Assembly (NCBI GenBank): GCA_026214975.1
Contig: JAOBSW010001181.1
Coordinates: 62,001 to 126,000 of the forward strand
Direction of reading: 5' to 3'
Length of the DNA: 64,000 nucleotides
DNA from: Gentiana macrophylla
Lineage: Eukaryota; Streptophyta; Magnoliopsida; Gentianales; Gentianaceae
The translations under genes and the position numbers were made by a program. Within the stretch, counting starts at the first letter, position 1, and every line of letters begins with the position of its first letter. Shown piece after piece: positions 21,700 through 34,530 of this stretch. The notes beneath the pieces were generated by a model. That model had not been told where the DNA came from. It saw only the letters and a list, made by a program, of their open reading frames with translations, and ran no database searches.

Positions 21700-23345
21700 A
21701 GATGTGTCCACTTGGATACTTGATACTAGAGCTACTAACCATGTATGTTCTTCATTCTGATTCTTAGTCTGCATTTATGAGTGGAGAGGGTTCTCAAGTG
21801 ATGTGAGTAGGCACTAGGCGCTCATTTTCGGCTAAAGCAAATTGGGGCTGTGGACTTGCATTTTAATAATAGAATTTTACATTTAGAGAATGTTTATTTT
21901 ATTCAATTTCAGGAGAAATTTAATTTCTCATTCTGCCTTAGTTGAACAATCATTTTCTGTTTCAAATTTGAATGGTGAATTTGTTATTTCGAAGATTGGC
22001 TTCGAATTGTGTTCAACTACGAATGAAATCGGTTTATATTTTGTAAGACCACATAAAGCTCCCTTACTTAATACTGAAATGTTTAAAACTGCTCATCAAA
22101 GATCTGCTAAAAGGCAGAAAGTTTCTCAAGTAAAAGAAGATAAAACATACTTGTGGCATCTAAGGCTTGGCCATATTTCCTTAGAAAGGCTCAAAAGACC
22201 AGAAAAGGTTCATGCCTTAGGTGAGTCATCTATTGACACACAGCCTGTCTACGAGTGTTGCCTGGAGGGAAAAATGACTAAGCGTCCCTTCTCATCAAAG
22301 GGTAATAGGGCCATAGGAACTTTAGACTTAGTGCATTCAGACCTTTGTGGTCCGATGAACGTACAAGCTAGAGGCGGATACGAGTACTTTGTGACTTTCA
22401 TTGATGACTACTCGAGATTCGGTTATGTTTATATGTTGTATAGGAAGTTCGTGGCTTTTGGAAAGTTCAAGGAGTTCCAAGCAGAAGCCGAAAGGCAACT
22501 AGGCAAGTCATTGAAATGCCTTCGCTCGGACGTGGAGGTGAGTATTTAGATACCGAGTTCATTGACTACTTGGCTGAAAAAGTAATTTGTTTCCAACGTT
22601 CAGCACCTAGGACACCTCAACAAAACGGAGTTGCTGAGAGGAGAAACAGGACATTGATTAACATGGTTAGATCAATGATGAGCTATGCCACACTGCCTAT
22701 ATCCTTTTGGGGTTATGCTTTAGAAGCGGCGGTCTATATTTTGAATGCGAGACCGTCAAAGTGCATCGAAAAGACACCCGTAGAGATGTGGTCCGGACAT
22801 CGCGAAAGCCTTCGTCACTTCCGCATATGGGGTTATCCTGCACATGTGCTGATGGACAAGACTACCAAGCTACAATCGCATACGAAAGTATGTTTGTTTG
22901 TAGGATATCCAAAAGGTACACGTGGTGGTCTATTTTACGATCCGGAAGATAACAAAGTGCTAGTCTCGACTAACGCTACGTTGTTGGAGGAAAGTTATAT
23001 GAAAGACCACAGACCTCGAAGTAAAATTGTACTAGAGGAATTACTCTCCGATGATGTCAGGCCTATTGTGGCTGTTGATGTTCTAGTAAACAACACTACT
23101 AATACAATAGTCAATTCCGACATTCCTGTTCCACCTAGACGTACTACGAGAGTGGTTCGGCCACCGGCTCGGTACGGCATGGATTTAGAGGCAATGTAGT
23201 CACCTCTGATGGGGTGGAAGATGATCCTTCGACCTATAAGAAGGCTCTATTGGATCATGATAAGGATAAATGGATTGACGCAATGAATCAAGAGATGGAA
23301 TCTATGTACTCTAACTCAGTCTAGAAACTTGTAGAACTTCATCAG
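21700..23345 (+). pseudogene. Copia protease, integrase and start of RT, truncated
   Basis: Protease start WILDTRATNHVCSS (about 21713) has R where the D-T-G catalytic glycine should be, and stops follow up to 21880. The integrase (21890-22549, then +1 frame 22516-23199) has the HHCC region (WHLRLGHISLERL, then YECCLEGKM), core D residues in LVHSDLCGP and LRSD, and the E in NGVAERRNRTL, with a frameshift at about 22540. An RT entry (WIDAMNQEMESMYSNSVWKL, W codon now TAG) begins at 23269. The sequence is then cut at 23346 by the LTR of the large SIRE-like element, so RT core and RNase H are absent. Confidence 0.88.
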
Positions 23346-25539
23346 TGTTAGGAACATTCTTATTTTGTTTTGATGATGGCCATAGTAACTGTTATAGCAA
23401 GCCTGAAATAAGTTATAACTCTCTGTATAAGTCTTTACTTAGAGTCTGACATGTTGTATAAGTTGAGTCAGACAAGTATTGTACTAGTTGGTTGGACGGC
23501 AAAGTAAAAACAGACATTCGGCAGAGTGAAGCCGGCCAAGCACCAGCAGAGATACAATGAAGACATTATCGTCTGACTTATACCCAAGGAAGTCTGTGAT
23601 GACCTTGGATAAGTCTAAGTTATGTTTCAAGTGATGAAACTTAATATTCAAATATGGTGTACACTGATCTCACCCCAATCAAGGATCAGTGAAGTACAAA
23701 GATTCTCCTTATACTGAAGCAAAGAAGGAAACTATGAATCGGCTGAGTAAACTGACTTTCGGCTGAGTAACGACGAAACAGTGAAGAAAGATTCAAAACG
23801 GCTAAGTCAGAAGGATCACTCGACCATTCAGAAAACGGCGAAGTAACACTTACCAGATCAGATTTAATATATGTTGAAGATTCAAAAGATCATGTATTAA
23901 ATGCACAATCAACAGAGGATCAATCAAGGACAGATTTTCTGCTATACGGTTGAAGGAAAGATCCGATCACTGAAATCAAGGAGAACGCAATTAAGGGGGA
24001 ATCAAGAATAAAATCAAGGATTATTCCCTCATTAATATAGCCAACGGACGGAATTTCAAAATCAAGGTTATCCAAGGCTATAAATAGAAGGCATTGACAG
24101 AAAAACAAAACAACGATCTGAAAAGAAAAAATTAAGCTGAAACTCTGTCAATTTGCAAAGCTTTCTCTGAACTTACAAGGACTTATCTAGAGATCAACTC
24201 AAACATATGAACTACAACTTTATATCCAGCACTGAGATTGATCAAGCAAGTTTGTGAATCTCATTCACATCAAACTGAAGCAACATAATCAGAAGCAATC
24301 TGAGAAGGAGTTGTGTTTGTGATAGCTGCTGAAGGATTTTGATCTCAATGAGCAGTGAAAGAGACTAAATCACTGAAGCTGTTGCAGTCAATGAGTGATA
24401 GTCTTGTAGATTGTGAAGCTTGGGAAGCCATGGACAATCATACTATTGTATCTGTGAAAACAATAGTGAATTCCTCCAATCATCACAGGAGAAGAGTGGA
24501 TTAAGAGATTACACCACCCTGAACCACTATAAGCCTTGTGTCAATTTATTTTCTGCAATTTACTTTACCGAATTTACTTAAATTGCCTAGATCATAACTT
24601 ATACTTGTGACTGCTGATGAGAGAAAAATACACCCACTAAAATATTGGTCCCCGGCAACGGCGCCAATTTTTTTGATGAGTGAAAAATTCACCCACTAAA
24701 AATACATTTATAAAGACTCGCAACTGTGGGTAAACTAACTCTCTAACTAGCAGAGTACCAGGTCGATTGTTAGGATAGCTACAGGAGTACGAGGTCGTCC
24801 CAAGAGAAATGTGGTTGTGAGTACCAAAGCGAACGTGTTTCTTAGTCTAGGCGATCAAAGTTGTTGGTTATGTTTGTTATAGCTAAAACAGAGAAAATAA
24901 ATATTATTCTAACGAGTTTAACTAAGTGCTTAAAAGCATAGCCGAGCCACGATCCAACAGTTATTTCCCACGGGAAAAACTTGATAAGGAGTGTGTTTAA
25001 ACCAACCTACCTTTCCACAAGATTTTAACGACATCCACGGGTGCCAACTCCTAATTACGGTGTTAAGATCTCGAACAACTCTCACTCAACACCCTATGTG
25101 AAGTTAATTAATTTTCCCTTTAGAAAACCGATTAACCTAACATGATTACGCTCTTTGAGTCGCTCGAACAACGATGACAAACCTCTGTATTGGAAGCTTG
25201 ATCCTAACAACTAGGCCGAATCTACATAGCGATCCCAAAACCCTTTTTTCCCACATCTCACCGCAAAATGCATTTATAGGTTCGATGTGTGTGACGATGG
25301 ACTAGATGATCAATCTAATTCAAAGACGTTTAGAATAAGTTTTAGGACGTGGATTAATCATTAAAACATTATATTACGTGCTACACAACTCCCATCTCGT
25401 CTCACGAGGGTTGATTTTACCCGTTTTCACATAATTCGGCTATGTTGAATTTAACTACTCATATTAACTTGAAAATAACAACGAAAATAACAAAACAAAA
25501 GAAAACAAAACAAAAAAAAGATAACTACAAATTTATATA

Positions 25540-25616
25540 GATATACGTATAGATATATATATAGATATATATAGATATAGATATATATATAGTATACGTA
25601 TATATATATATATTTA
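25540..25616. repeat. AT-rich microsatellite in the LTR
   Basis: TATAGATATATATAG-type simple repeat with GTATACGTATATATA. A slightly shorter and rearranged version is in the partner LTR at 30835-30915. Confidence 0.85.
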
Positions 25617-25839
25617 TACTAATTGCATAAAATTAAAGAAAGCAATAAAAAACGGAAACGAAATTATATTAAAACTATAACTAGTCGGGTTATTACACCG
25701 ACATTATAACTACATAATTATATCTAATTTAGGCCCCCAAAACATAATTAAAAAGAAAGGAAAAGAAGAAGAGAAATGGGGAAGAAGGGGGCAAACGATT
25801 CATCTGCTCTGATCCCCTATTTATAGAAAATAAGTTGAA

Positions 25840-25898
25840 GCCGGACCGGGCCGGGAAAGTGCCGGACCGGGCCGGGAAAGAGCCGGACCAGGCCGGTC
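25840..25898 (-). promoter_or_regulatory. GC-rich tandem repeats upstream of the LTR TATA box
   Basis: Two full and one partial copy of GCCGGACCGGGCCGGGAAAG(T/A). On the minus strand they end about 15 bp before the CTATAAATAGGGG box. The partner LTR has the same array at 31140-31196 with single-base losses. A candidate promoter-proximal element in an otherwise AT-rich LTR. Confidence 0.65.
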
Positions 25899-26832
25899 AA
25901 AATGATTACATACATCTCCCCTTATTCACCAAATCTTCGAATATAAATTTATATATTGGAATAAAACTTCTAAAATTCATATCTTGAGTTGTAGGCCTCC
26001 AATGATTATGATTCAAACGTCAAAATTAAGCTCTCGGAAAATTCTTCAACTTTCATGAAGGACACTTCTTCAGAAAACGTCGTTTTGATGAGCCATTCCC
26101 ATTACGTGTCGTTTGCGACATTTTCCTTAATATAAATCAATTAGCCACTTGACCACCATTTGAGTTGTAGAAGTCCGATTGACTTGATTCAAAATCCATT
26201 GGAAAGCTTTCTTGAAGATATACAACTTTCATGAAGGATTCTTCTTCAGAAAACGCCGTTTTGATGAGCCATTCGTATGTCGTGTCGTTTTCGGGATTTT
26301 TACTATTACGAATCGATTAGCCACTTGGTCATAACTTGAGTTGTAGACCTCCAATTGACGTGATTCAAAATGCGTTGGAAAGCTCTATCAAAGATATACA
26401 ACTTTCATTAAGGCCACTTCTTCAGAAAATTCCGTTTTAATGGGCCATTGGTTCGTCGAAGATATAAATCGTTAGTGACACTACGAACCACCGATCCACT
26501 TGACCTTTTAAGCTTGTGGCACACTCTTATATCCCTAAAAACACCTCTTTTAGGCCTCAAAACGTGTCGTTACTCGGGATTTTGGTTAACCTATAATTCT
26601 GCAATAAACCACCAAAATACCAAACGTAAATCCGACACGACACTCCGGTTACTAAACCGGTATAAAAACTAGTAAAAACACATAAAAACACGATATTTTA
26701 CAAAATAGTCACGACTTATATATTTTTATGAAATTTAGGAATTAATGACTTTAATTGATATAAAAGTGCTCGAAATGATATCAAAAGTGGGGTAAAAAGT
26801 TATAAAAATAACAGTGAATTTTTCCGTTATCA

Positions 26833-28560
26833 CAACCCCCCACTTAGCTTTTGGTCGTCCTCGAGCAAAACAAGCGATAAAATAAAATGAATGAGGAAAA
26901 ATTCATGAAGATGTAAAATATAAAGGCCAACCAGATGATGTAACCAATCGTATCATAACCACACGTTAACCTTAATATAAATGTATAACAGAGTGTGTGT
27001 GTGACAAGCCTTTTCAATTTCCAGTAACCACTCTTGAATAAATCAAGCAAACGCACAAATATCCACTCAGACAGTCCTAATGACTTTTCTAGGTATAGCG
27101 ATATGATTCCACACAAAGTCCTCCCGTGTACTTATTAGGATAATCCCTAAAGCATATCATTTAGTTTATACTGGGGATAGTTAGAAGATAACTCTTTTTT
27201 TTTTTTCATAGGACACTAACATATCCGAACTCATTGCCAAAATCGACTATCTTGCAAGCGTCATGAGGTGAGATCGAATACAATAATACCTATCTAACTC
27301 TTTTTTTTCTTTTTTCTTTTTTTATGTGTAGCATATGCCCTCATTCCCAACAATAGGATGTTTCGTGATAACACCCTAGCTGGACTACTATCATCAGGCA
27401 GTCGGGAGCTTTTAAACCTCATAGTGATATAGGACGTTTCGTGATAACCCCTCTCGCACTCAAATCATTGGTAGCTACAACCGACATATATATAGTTTAT
27501 CTTATTTTGACATTCTTTCTATCACATTCAAACCTTCAGATATTCACAGTACATGTTCAGAAGTTAGGTACTAAGTTACTACTATCTCTAGGATAAACCA
27601 CTAGAATCTTTGAATGGATACAGTTAAAAATTTTCGCTTCAATATCAAAGGCTTACGTGAAGGAATTCATGTTACACAAATAAATTTGGGGTTAAAATGC
27701 ACTTACGGTTCAAATTAGTTATACATATCAAATTGATCATTACATCTTTAAATCCATGAAATATATACCTTATACAAATTATTTTAATCAACTAAATAAT
27801 GTTTGAAAAAGATCAAAAACTAAGGGTTTAAACACTTACGCCATTTCTAGACCAACCACGACTCTACCCCCACTTACGATTTTGCATTATTCTCAGAGTG
27901 TAAATGAGATAGAGAGGAAGACTTAGCTCATAGACCAAGCAGAAAGATGCTATCGAATCTCGTAATGCTGACCATGAAAGCACATCCCGAATCCCTGTAC
28001 CAAAACAACCAAAACAAAGCCAACACAGGACATGGTCCTCGTGCCAAAATATTGAACAGGGATATGGGAATAATGAGATAATGGCCCTGTCACGTCAGAA
28101 AATTCGATAGGCAATATAATAGCTTTAGATGGAAAAATCACCCAAACGGGTAGAGCACAAAACATCTAAGCATATACGTATCACATTAGCATATATCATA
28201 GTCAAGACATCAATTCATAGATTCATTTTTATTACACACAGTTTTATTAAGGCGGGAATACTCACCACTATACTACGACGACCAGAAATTTGAAACAGAC
28301 TAGATCATAAAAATGAAATGTGTGAAAGAGTATAGAGTCTTTTATACCCAGATCCTCAAGGGTTCAATAACCTAAGTCCAAGAAATAATACATTTGAATT
28401 TTTATCTTTTTTCTCCATCGGGATTTTCGGATAACCACCTAATCATTCCCTCTTAATGAAATTCAAACATCCATCCTGAGACTTGGTTGTACTTTGTGTT
28501 CATCTTTCATACAGATTCTACATTTCATTCAGACTAGGCTTATCCAAATTATTATTATTT
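26833..28560 (-). other. Non-coding 3' interior of the Athila-like element
   Basis: No significant ORF. It contains the PPT at its left end (complement of CAACCCCCCACTTAG, 26833-26847), T-rich runs at 27190 and 27300-27321, and an internal PPT-like run ACCCCCACTTACG at 27867. The 27867-28200 segment has short matches to 59820-60050 of the second Athila-like element (GACTTAGCT, CATCCCGAATCCCT, GACATGGTC, CGTCACGTCAGAA), so it is conserved although non-coding. Confidence 0.6.
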
Positions 28561-28562
28561 AA

Positions 28563-28618
28563 CGGGCTGCCTCCCGGTAGCGCTTTTGTTTAACGTCGTT
28601 GGCTCGACAGGGTGACTC
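28563..28618 (-). promoter_or_regulatory. Conserved non-coding box after the Athila-like ORF
   Basis: Reads GGGCTGCCTCCC, then AGCGCTTTTGTTTAACGTCG and TTGGCTCGAC on the plus strand. It is nearly the same as 60408-60464 in the second element. On the element's own strand it begins 14 nt after the ORF stop. Function unknown. Confidence 0.6.
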
Positions 28619-28631
28619 TATACAGACTCAA

Positions 28632-29591
28632 TCAACCAAAATCCGAACTTAAGAAGATCAACAGCTTAAGAAAAGTGATCAAAGCGAGAACCATCGAAAT
28701 TAAATTGTCTAGAAACGTACCTCGTTTGGCCCTAGATGCTATCTCCTCCCAGCCAGAGAATCTTCTTTTATCAGACTGTCGAACCATCTTCTTTGCTATT
28801 CCATATAGTTCATCCATCGGGGAGTACACAAACTGGACATGAAAATTCACCTCACTGAGTGGACGAATGTAGTAATCCGGGACCAACATATATCCGCTAT
28901 TACCAACTCTCCGGTGGCTTTACTAAAGATGGCCAATCAATCTCTCGCTCCTCTAACTCTGTCATCTCCAAATCTTGCACTTTTTCTTTGCAAACTGAAT
29001 TATCAACCTTATTCTCACCCTGAACTTTTTCAGTGATAACATTTTCATCCCTAACCACCTCTATTGCACTTGTCTCTGCCTCTTTCACATACCTTACTAA
29101 TTCAATCAATTCCCCACCTTGTCCTCGAAGATTTCTTTGGCGGAGTCAAGATTTTACCTTGAACTCCTGCATGTCCAACGATCGCTCTTCCAAGATCCGG
29201 TTCAATCGCTCGAGTTGCTCTATTTGTTGTCGGTGAATTCTTCTTGTGGCATGGGGAAAACTGATCATATTGACTTTGATTCATCGGAGGTGAGTGGTAG
29301 TCTTCTTGCCAATTTAGACATTGATTAGGTGGCTGAATATGGTTGAAGCTATCAACATGTTGAGTATGAACACCGTAATCCTGATAAGCACCAGGGTTCG
29401 GATAACCCTCATCTTGTTGTGGCTCATAACTCGAATAACCATAATTCGGTCTGGTATGCATTAGGGCACCGATAATCCCATGAACCTTGGTTATTTCTTT
29501 GCTGATGATCGAGGTGAGGCACGAATCGTTGTTGATAAGGTTGGTAGGGGTATTGTTGTTCAATTTGAGTAGTTTTGATTGAAAAATCCAT
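28632..29591 (-). pseudogene. Q/N/Y-rich ORF with C-terminal membrane segment, broken
   Basis: Not a family I can name. The likely start is the minus-strand ATG at 29588-29591, opening a Q/Y-rich region (IEQQYPYQPYQQRF). The frame then shifts through 29102 (YGYSSYEPQQDEGYPNPGAY), 29109-28900 (acidic, coiled-coil-like) and 28889-28632. The C terminus has GWEEIASRAKRGTFLDN, then a hydrophobic stretch ending LLIFLSSDFG at the stop. The second Athila-like element has the same order in 62267-60541 with the same last residues. Frameshifts near 29425, 29105 and 28895 break it. It sits where gag lies in Athila elements, but I see no gag core or zinc knuckle. Confidence 0.6.
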
Positions 29592-29901
29592 CCATTTAAG
29601 CTTAATCTGCAAGATCTCGAGAAAACAACAATAAAACAATAAATTTTTTTCAGTAAACACACGATATTTAGACCCCTCAAAAGTTATGGTTGCCGAAGGC
29701 CCTAATCCCAGATTTTAGCCGGACTTACAAGATATCACCTCCGAAGAGGCTAAGTACCAAAGTCGTATTCAAACCGAGTTCAGGACAATATCACTTCAAA
29801 CATCCATAGCTCTTTGTCGACATCTAAATAAAACAAGAAAATAAAAACCTAGGCCCAAGCCTTCGGTTCACTTACAAGATATCACAACAATATCACACAT
29901 T

Positions 29902-29919
29902 TCCCCGGCAACGGCGCCA
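29902..29919 (-). other. Primer binding site, tRNA-Asp type
   Basis: The complement reads TGGCGCCGTTGCCGGGGA, placed directly inside the 5' LTR. A second copy lies inside each LTR (24649-24666 and 29960-29977). Confidence 0.92.
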
Positions 29920-29925
29920 ATTTTT

Positions 29926-32126
29926 TGATGAGAGAAAAATACACCCACTAAAATATTGGTCCCCGGCAACGGCGCCAATTTTTTTGATGAGTGAAAAATT
30001 CACCCACTAAAAATACATTTATAAAGACTCGCAACTGTGGGTAAACTAACTCTCTAACTAGCAGAGTACCAGGTCGATTGTTAGGATAGCTACAGGAGTA
30101 CGAGGTCGTCCCAAGAGAAATGTGGTTGTGAGTACCAAAGCGAACGTGTTTCTTAGTCTAGGCGATCAAAGTTGTTGGTTATGTTTGTTATAGCTAAAGC
30201 AGAAAATAAATATTATTCTAACGAGTTTAACTAAGTGCTTAAAAGCATAGCGAGCCACGATCCAACAAGGTTATTTCCCCACGGGAAAAACTTGATAAGG
30301 AGTGTGTTTAAACCAACCTACCTTTCCACAGTATTTTAACGACATCCACGGGTGCCAACTCCTAATTCTGGTGTTAAGATCTGAACAACTCTCACTCAAC
30401 ACCCTATGTGAAGTTAATTAATTTTCCCTTTAGAAAACCGATTAACCTAACATGATTACGCTCTTTGAGTCGCTCGAACAACGATGACAAACCTCTGTAT
30501 TGGAAACAGTCCCTAACAACTAGGCCGAATCTACATAGCGATCCCAAAACCCCTTTTCCCACATCTCACCGCAAAATGCATTTATAGGTTCGATGTGTGT
30601 GACAGTGGACTAGATGATCAATCTAATTCAAAGACGTTTAGAATAAGTTTTAGGACGTGGATTAATCATTAAAACATTATATTACGTGCTACACAACTCC
30701 CATCTCGTCTCCCGAGGGTTGATTTTACCCGTTTTCACATAATTCGGCTATGTTGAATTTAACTACTCATATTAACGAAAATAACAACGAAAATAACAAA
30801 ACAAAAGAAAACAAAACGAAAAAGATAACTACAGCTATATATATATACGTATAGATATATATATAGATATATATAGATATAGATATATATATAGTATACG
30901 TATATATATATATTTATACTAATTGCATAAAATTAAAGAAAGCAATAAAAAACGGAAACGAAATTATATTAAAACTATAACTAGTCGGGTTATTACACCG
31001 ACATTATAACTACATAATTATATCTAATTTAGGCCCCCAAAACATAATTAAAAAGAAAGGAAAAGAAGAAGAGAAATGGGAAAGAAGGGGGCAAACGATT
31101 CATCTGCTCTGATCCCCTATTTATAGAAAATAAGTTGAAGCCGGACCGGGCGGGAAAGAGCCGGACCGGGCCGGGAAAGAGCCGGACCAGGCGGTCAAAA
31201 TGATTACATACATCTCCCTTATTCACCAAATCTTGAATATAAATTTATATATTGGAATAAAACTTCTAAAATTCATATCTTGAGTTGTAGGCCTCCAATG
31301 ATTATGATTCAAACGTCAAAATTAAGCTCTCGGAAAATTCTTCAACTTTCATGAAGGACACTTCTTGAAAACGTCGTTTTGATGAGCCATTCCCATTACG
31401 TGTCGTTTGCGACATTTTCCTTAATATAAATCAATTAGCCACTTGACCACCATTTGAGTTGTAGAAGTCCGATTGACTTGATTCAAAATCCATTGGAAAG
31501 CTTTCTTGAAGATATACAACTTTCATGAAGGATTCCTCTTCAGAAAACGCCGTTTTGATGAGCCATTCGTATGTCGTGTCGTTTTCGGGATTTTTACTAT
31601 TACGAATCGATTAGCCACTTGGTCATAACTTGAGTTGTAGACCTCCAATTGACGTGATTCAAAATGCGTTGGAAAGCTCTATCAAAGATCTACAACTTTC
31701 ATTAAGGCCACTTCTTCAGAAAATTCCGTTTTAATGGGCCATTGGTTCGTCGAAGATATAAATCGTTAGTGACACTACGAACCACCGATCCACTTGACCT
31801 TTTAAGCTTGTGGCACACTCTTATATCCCTAAAAACACCTCTTTTAGGCCTCAAAACGTGTCGTTACTCGGGATTTTGGTTAACCTATAATTCTGCAATA
31901 AACCACCAAAATACCAAACGTAAATCCGACACGACACTCCGGTTACTAAACCGGTACAAAAACTAGTAAAAACACATAAAAACACGATATTTTACAAAAT
32001 AGTCACGACTTATATATTTTTATGAAATTTAGGAATTAATGACTTTAATTGATATAAAAGTGCTCGAAATGATATCAAAAGTGGGGTAAAAAGTTATAAA
32101 AATAACAGTGAATTTTTCCGTTATCA
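29926..32126 (-). repeat. 5' LTR of the Athila-like element
   Basis: Near-identical partner of 24615-26832, with the same TATA box, GC-rich repeats (31140-31196) and internal PBS copy (29960-29977). It ends TTATCA at 32126, followed by the ACTGC target duplication. Confidence 0.92.
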
Positions 32127-32274
32127 ACTGCCTAAACTGATTTGAAAACAATATAGTAAGAAGGGACTTATCCGCTGCCCAAAACCTTTTAAACAGAAGA
32201 AAAGTTTTTGAAACTCCACTATAGTCATTCACCCCCCTCTGACTATAGTTTCACCCTTCTCTGGGACCAACAAT

Positions 32275-32286
32275 TGGTATCGGAGC
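32275..32286 (+). other. Primer binding site of the SIRE-like element
   Basis: TGGTATCGGAGC, 2 bp after the 5' LTR, matches the tRNA-iMet primer site with one change (G for A at position 8). Confidence 0.88.
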
Positions 32287-32411
32287 AGTGTTCTAGTATC
32301 GAGAACACATTCGGATCTAATTTCTGGTAACAAGGAGATCACATATTGTCAAAGTAGTTTTCAAATCTGAGCTTTTCATTCATTCACATATAGATATATT
32401 ATTTTCAACTT

Positions 32412-34530
32412 ATGGATTCCGCAAACTTTTTGTCAAAAGTACCTGTTTTTAATGTTAATAATTTTGATGAATATAAAATAAGAATGCTGTCTCATCTTGC
32501 AGCAACTCATGAAGAGATGCTGGATGTAATCAATGATGGACCAATCATAATCATTACTGTGGTAGGCACATGAGCAGATCAAGGGAAGGAAATTGATAAA
32601 CCTAAAAAGGATTGGACCAAGGATGACAAGAGAAGAGCAAATCTGGACTTTGTTGCAAAAGACATGATTTTGAAGACCCTAGATAGCAACATGTTCATGA
32701 GAATCAAAGGCGCAAAACAACAAAGGAGATGTGGGACAAGCTATCATTGATAAATGAAGGATCCAAGCGATTAAAGAAAACAAATTATCTATTGGAAAGC
32801 AGAAATTTGAAAATTTCAAAATGAAGGCTGGTGAATCCATTGATCAAATGGACAATGATTCTTTAGCATCATCGATGGCTGCAGCGACTTGGACACACAT
32901 ATCCCCGAGTAAAGAAGTATGCTTGAAGATCTTGAGAGGACTACGAAAGATGGAAGATAATAACATCGGTAATCAGAGGAACAACAAATCTTGCAAGCAC
33001 TGAGACACTCGACCACGATGTCACAATTAAAAGCTCATGAATTCGAATTAAACGGTGAAGATGGTGCTCCGACAGAGACACAAAGAACCACGGCACTGAT
33101 TGCACCCCAGCAAAGTATCTTTGCCGATTGTATCAGCAAGTTTCACATGAACTTAAAGAACAAGTAGCTCTATTAGTTAACGTTTTGACAGGTTTAGCTA
33201 AAAGAAGCCATTCAAAGGAAACTCATCATCAAACAAGAGATCAAGCTCAAACAAAGACATGAAGAAGAAAGATGATGAATACAGATGCTTCAACTGCAAC
33301 AAGAAAGGCCACTTCAAGGTGATTGCCCTCAAGAAAAGCGATAAAGATGATAAGAAGAAGTACAAGCCATTTGAAAAGAGAAAAAGCAAAAAAGGCACTC
33401 AAGGTGAATCCAGATTAAAGAATAAAGAATCATCGATAATGATTCGGATGATAGTGATGAAGAAGACAAATTTCGAGACAATGAAAAGGCATGTCTATGT
33501 CTCATGACCAAAGAATTAGATGAGGATAAAGATGACAGCTCAGACACCGACTTATGTCTAATGACCAAAGAATCAAATGAAAGCGAGGTAACATCTAGCT
33601 CTCACTCTTCATCTAATGCATCCACATCGACATCGCACAATCTTACGCTCTCCCATTAGATACAATGAGACTAGTCCAAAATCTCATGACTAAATTTGAT
33701 GAAATTGAAATGAATCATGAAATTCTGGAAAAAGAATGCAAGGATCTAAGAAAAGAGAATAAGAGATTAAAGAAAGAACTGGATAAAGTAAAAGCTGAAT
33801 TAACTAGTAAGGAGACCCACTTAATTGATCAACAAAAAGCAGACAATCATACATCTGTTATTGACGGATCAGTTAAGAAAATCTCCCCACCAGTAAAGGT
33901 AACCACTGCACCACTAAATGCACCACTTACAAACCCTCAAAAGGTTTGGATCGAGATCTGAGTCTTAGCTACAACATCGAGGATGAGAATAGGAATAATG
34001 GTCAACACAATTCTAAATTCAGGACCAACAATGGACCAAAATTTAGAAAGGGACAGACCACAGTTCCAACAAATCATCCCGCTCCGGTGAAGTCAAAACC
34101 AAGTGCAGTGAAACATCAGACTAAATCCTCACTCCAGTCAACCAAAAACAAAAGCCTTCTGAAAGGTAAAGGAAGACTTTACCCTTCAGAGGATGATTGG
34201 AATGTTGCACCTCCAAAATACAAGAAGAAACCATTCCATAATATGCATCATATGTTCAAGAAAAACCAATCTAGATATGTTCCTAGACACATGAAGCAAG
34301 AAAGGTTTCCTACTGCATATTGGAAAGTAAAGAAGGATGTAAATGCACCAAAAGGTAGAGAAAAGTATCATAATACCTTCAGCAAAAATAGTATAAGCTA
34401 TTCTGCCATGCCTTATACATATGAAGTTGATGACTTCAATTATCCAAAAAGAAGAACTTTTGGATATACACTTGGTATGGGAGGCATGACTGCTAACAGG
34501 TATGGACCCAAACAGTGTTGGGTACCTAGA
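32412..34530 (+). pseudogene. SIRE-type gag, broken
   Basis: Starts at the ATG at 32412 (MDSANFLSKVPVFNVNNFDE). Recognisable gag blocks are LDFVAKDMILKTLDSNMF, KENKLSIGKQKFENFKMK, a degenerate zinc knuckle YRCFNCNKKGHF in which the last Cys is gone (33280-33320), a coiled coil (33665-33840) and a basic tail (33946-34500) that in SIRE relatives reads into protease. Damage includes TGA at about 32571, frameshifts near 32720, 33000, 33170 and 33500, and a stop at 33659. This is in contrast to the open RT frame downstream, so the copy could not make its own capsid. Confidence 0.85.

Larger units (their letters stand above)
24615..26832 (-). repeat. 3' LTR of the Athila-like element
   Basis: The repeat starts TGATAACGGAAAAATTCAC on the minus strand. 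It contains a TATA box (minus strand, 25818-25825), three copies of a roughly 21-bp GCCGGACCGGGCCGGGAAAG unit just upstream of it (25840-25898), an AT microsatellite (25540-25616) and, 35 bp from its end, a copy of the primer binding site (24649-24666). Confidence 0.92.
24615..32126 (-). mobile_element. Complete non-autonomous Athila-like gypsy element
   Basis: The element is bounded by LTRs (24615-26832 and 29926-32126) and a perfect 5-bp target duplication ACTGC (24610-24614, 32127-32131). It lies inside the 5' LTR of the SIRE-like element, and the intact site is visible at 50459 (GTGACTGCCTAAA). The minus-strand PBS (TGGCGCCGTTGCCGGGGA, tRNA-Asp type, 29902-29919) is the usual Athila primer site. 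The PPT (AAGTGGGGGGTTG) abuts the 3' LTR. The roughly 3.1-kb interior has no protease, RT or integrase, only a broken ORF region at 29680-28632. The LTRs differ mainly by 1-4-base indels, so the insertion is young. It must depend on another element's enzymes. Confidence 0.93.
23346..32272 (+). repeat. 5' LTR of the SIRE-like element, split by an Athila-like insert
   Basis: About 1410 bp of LTR in two parts, 23346-24614 and 32132-32272, around the insertion 24615-32126 with its ACTGC duplication. When rejoined conceptually it runs parallel to 49216-50607 with few differences. Confidence 0.9.

Noticed and set aside
26448..26672. 74-codon ORF repeated identically at 31742-31966
   Set aside because: It recurs because both lie in the two LTRs of one element; no coding features.
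29902..29919. tRNA gene fragment
   Set aside because: Only the 18-base primer-site complement is present; no cloverleaf around it. The same holds for 2520, 32275 and 62452.
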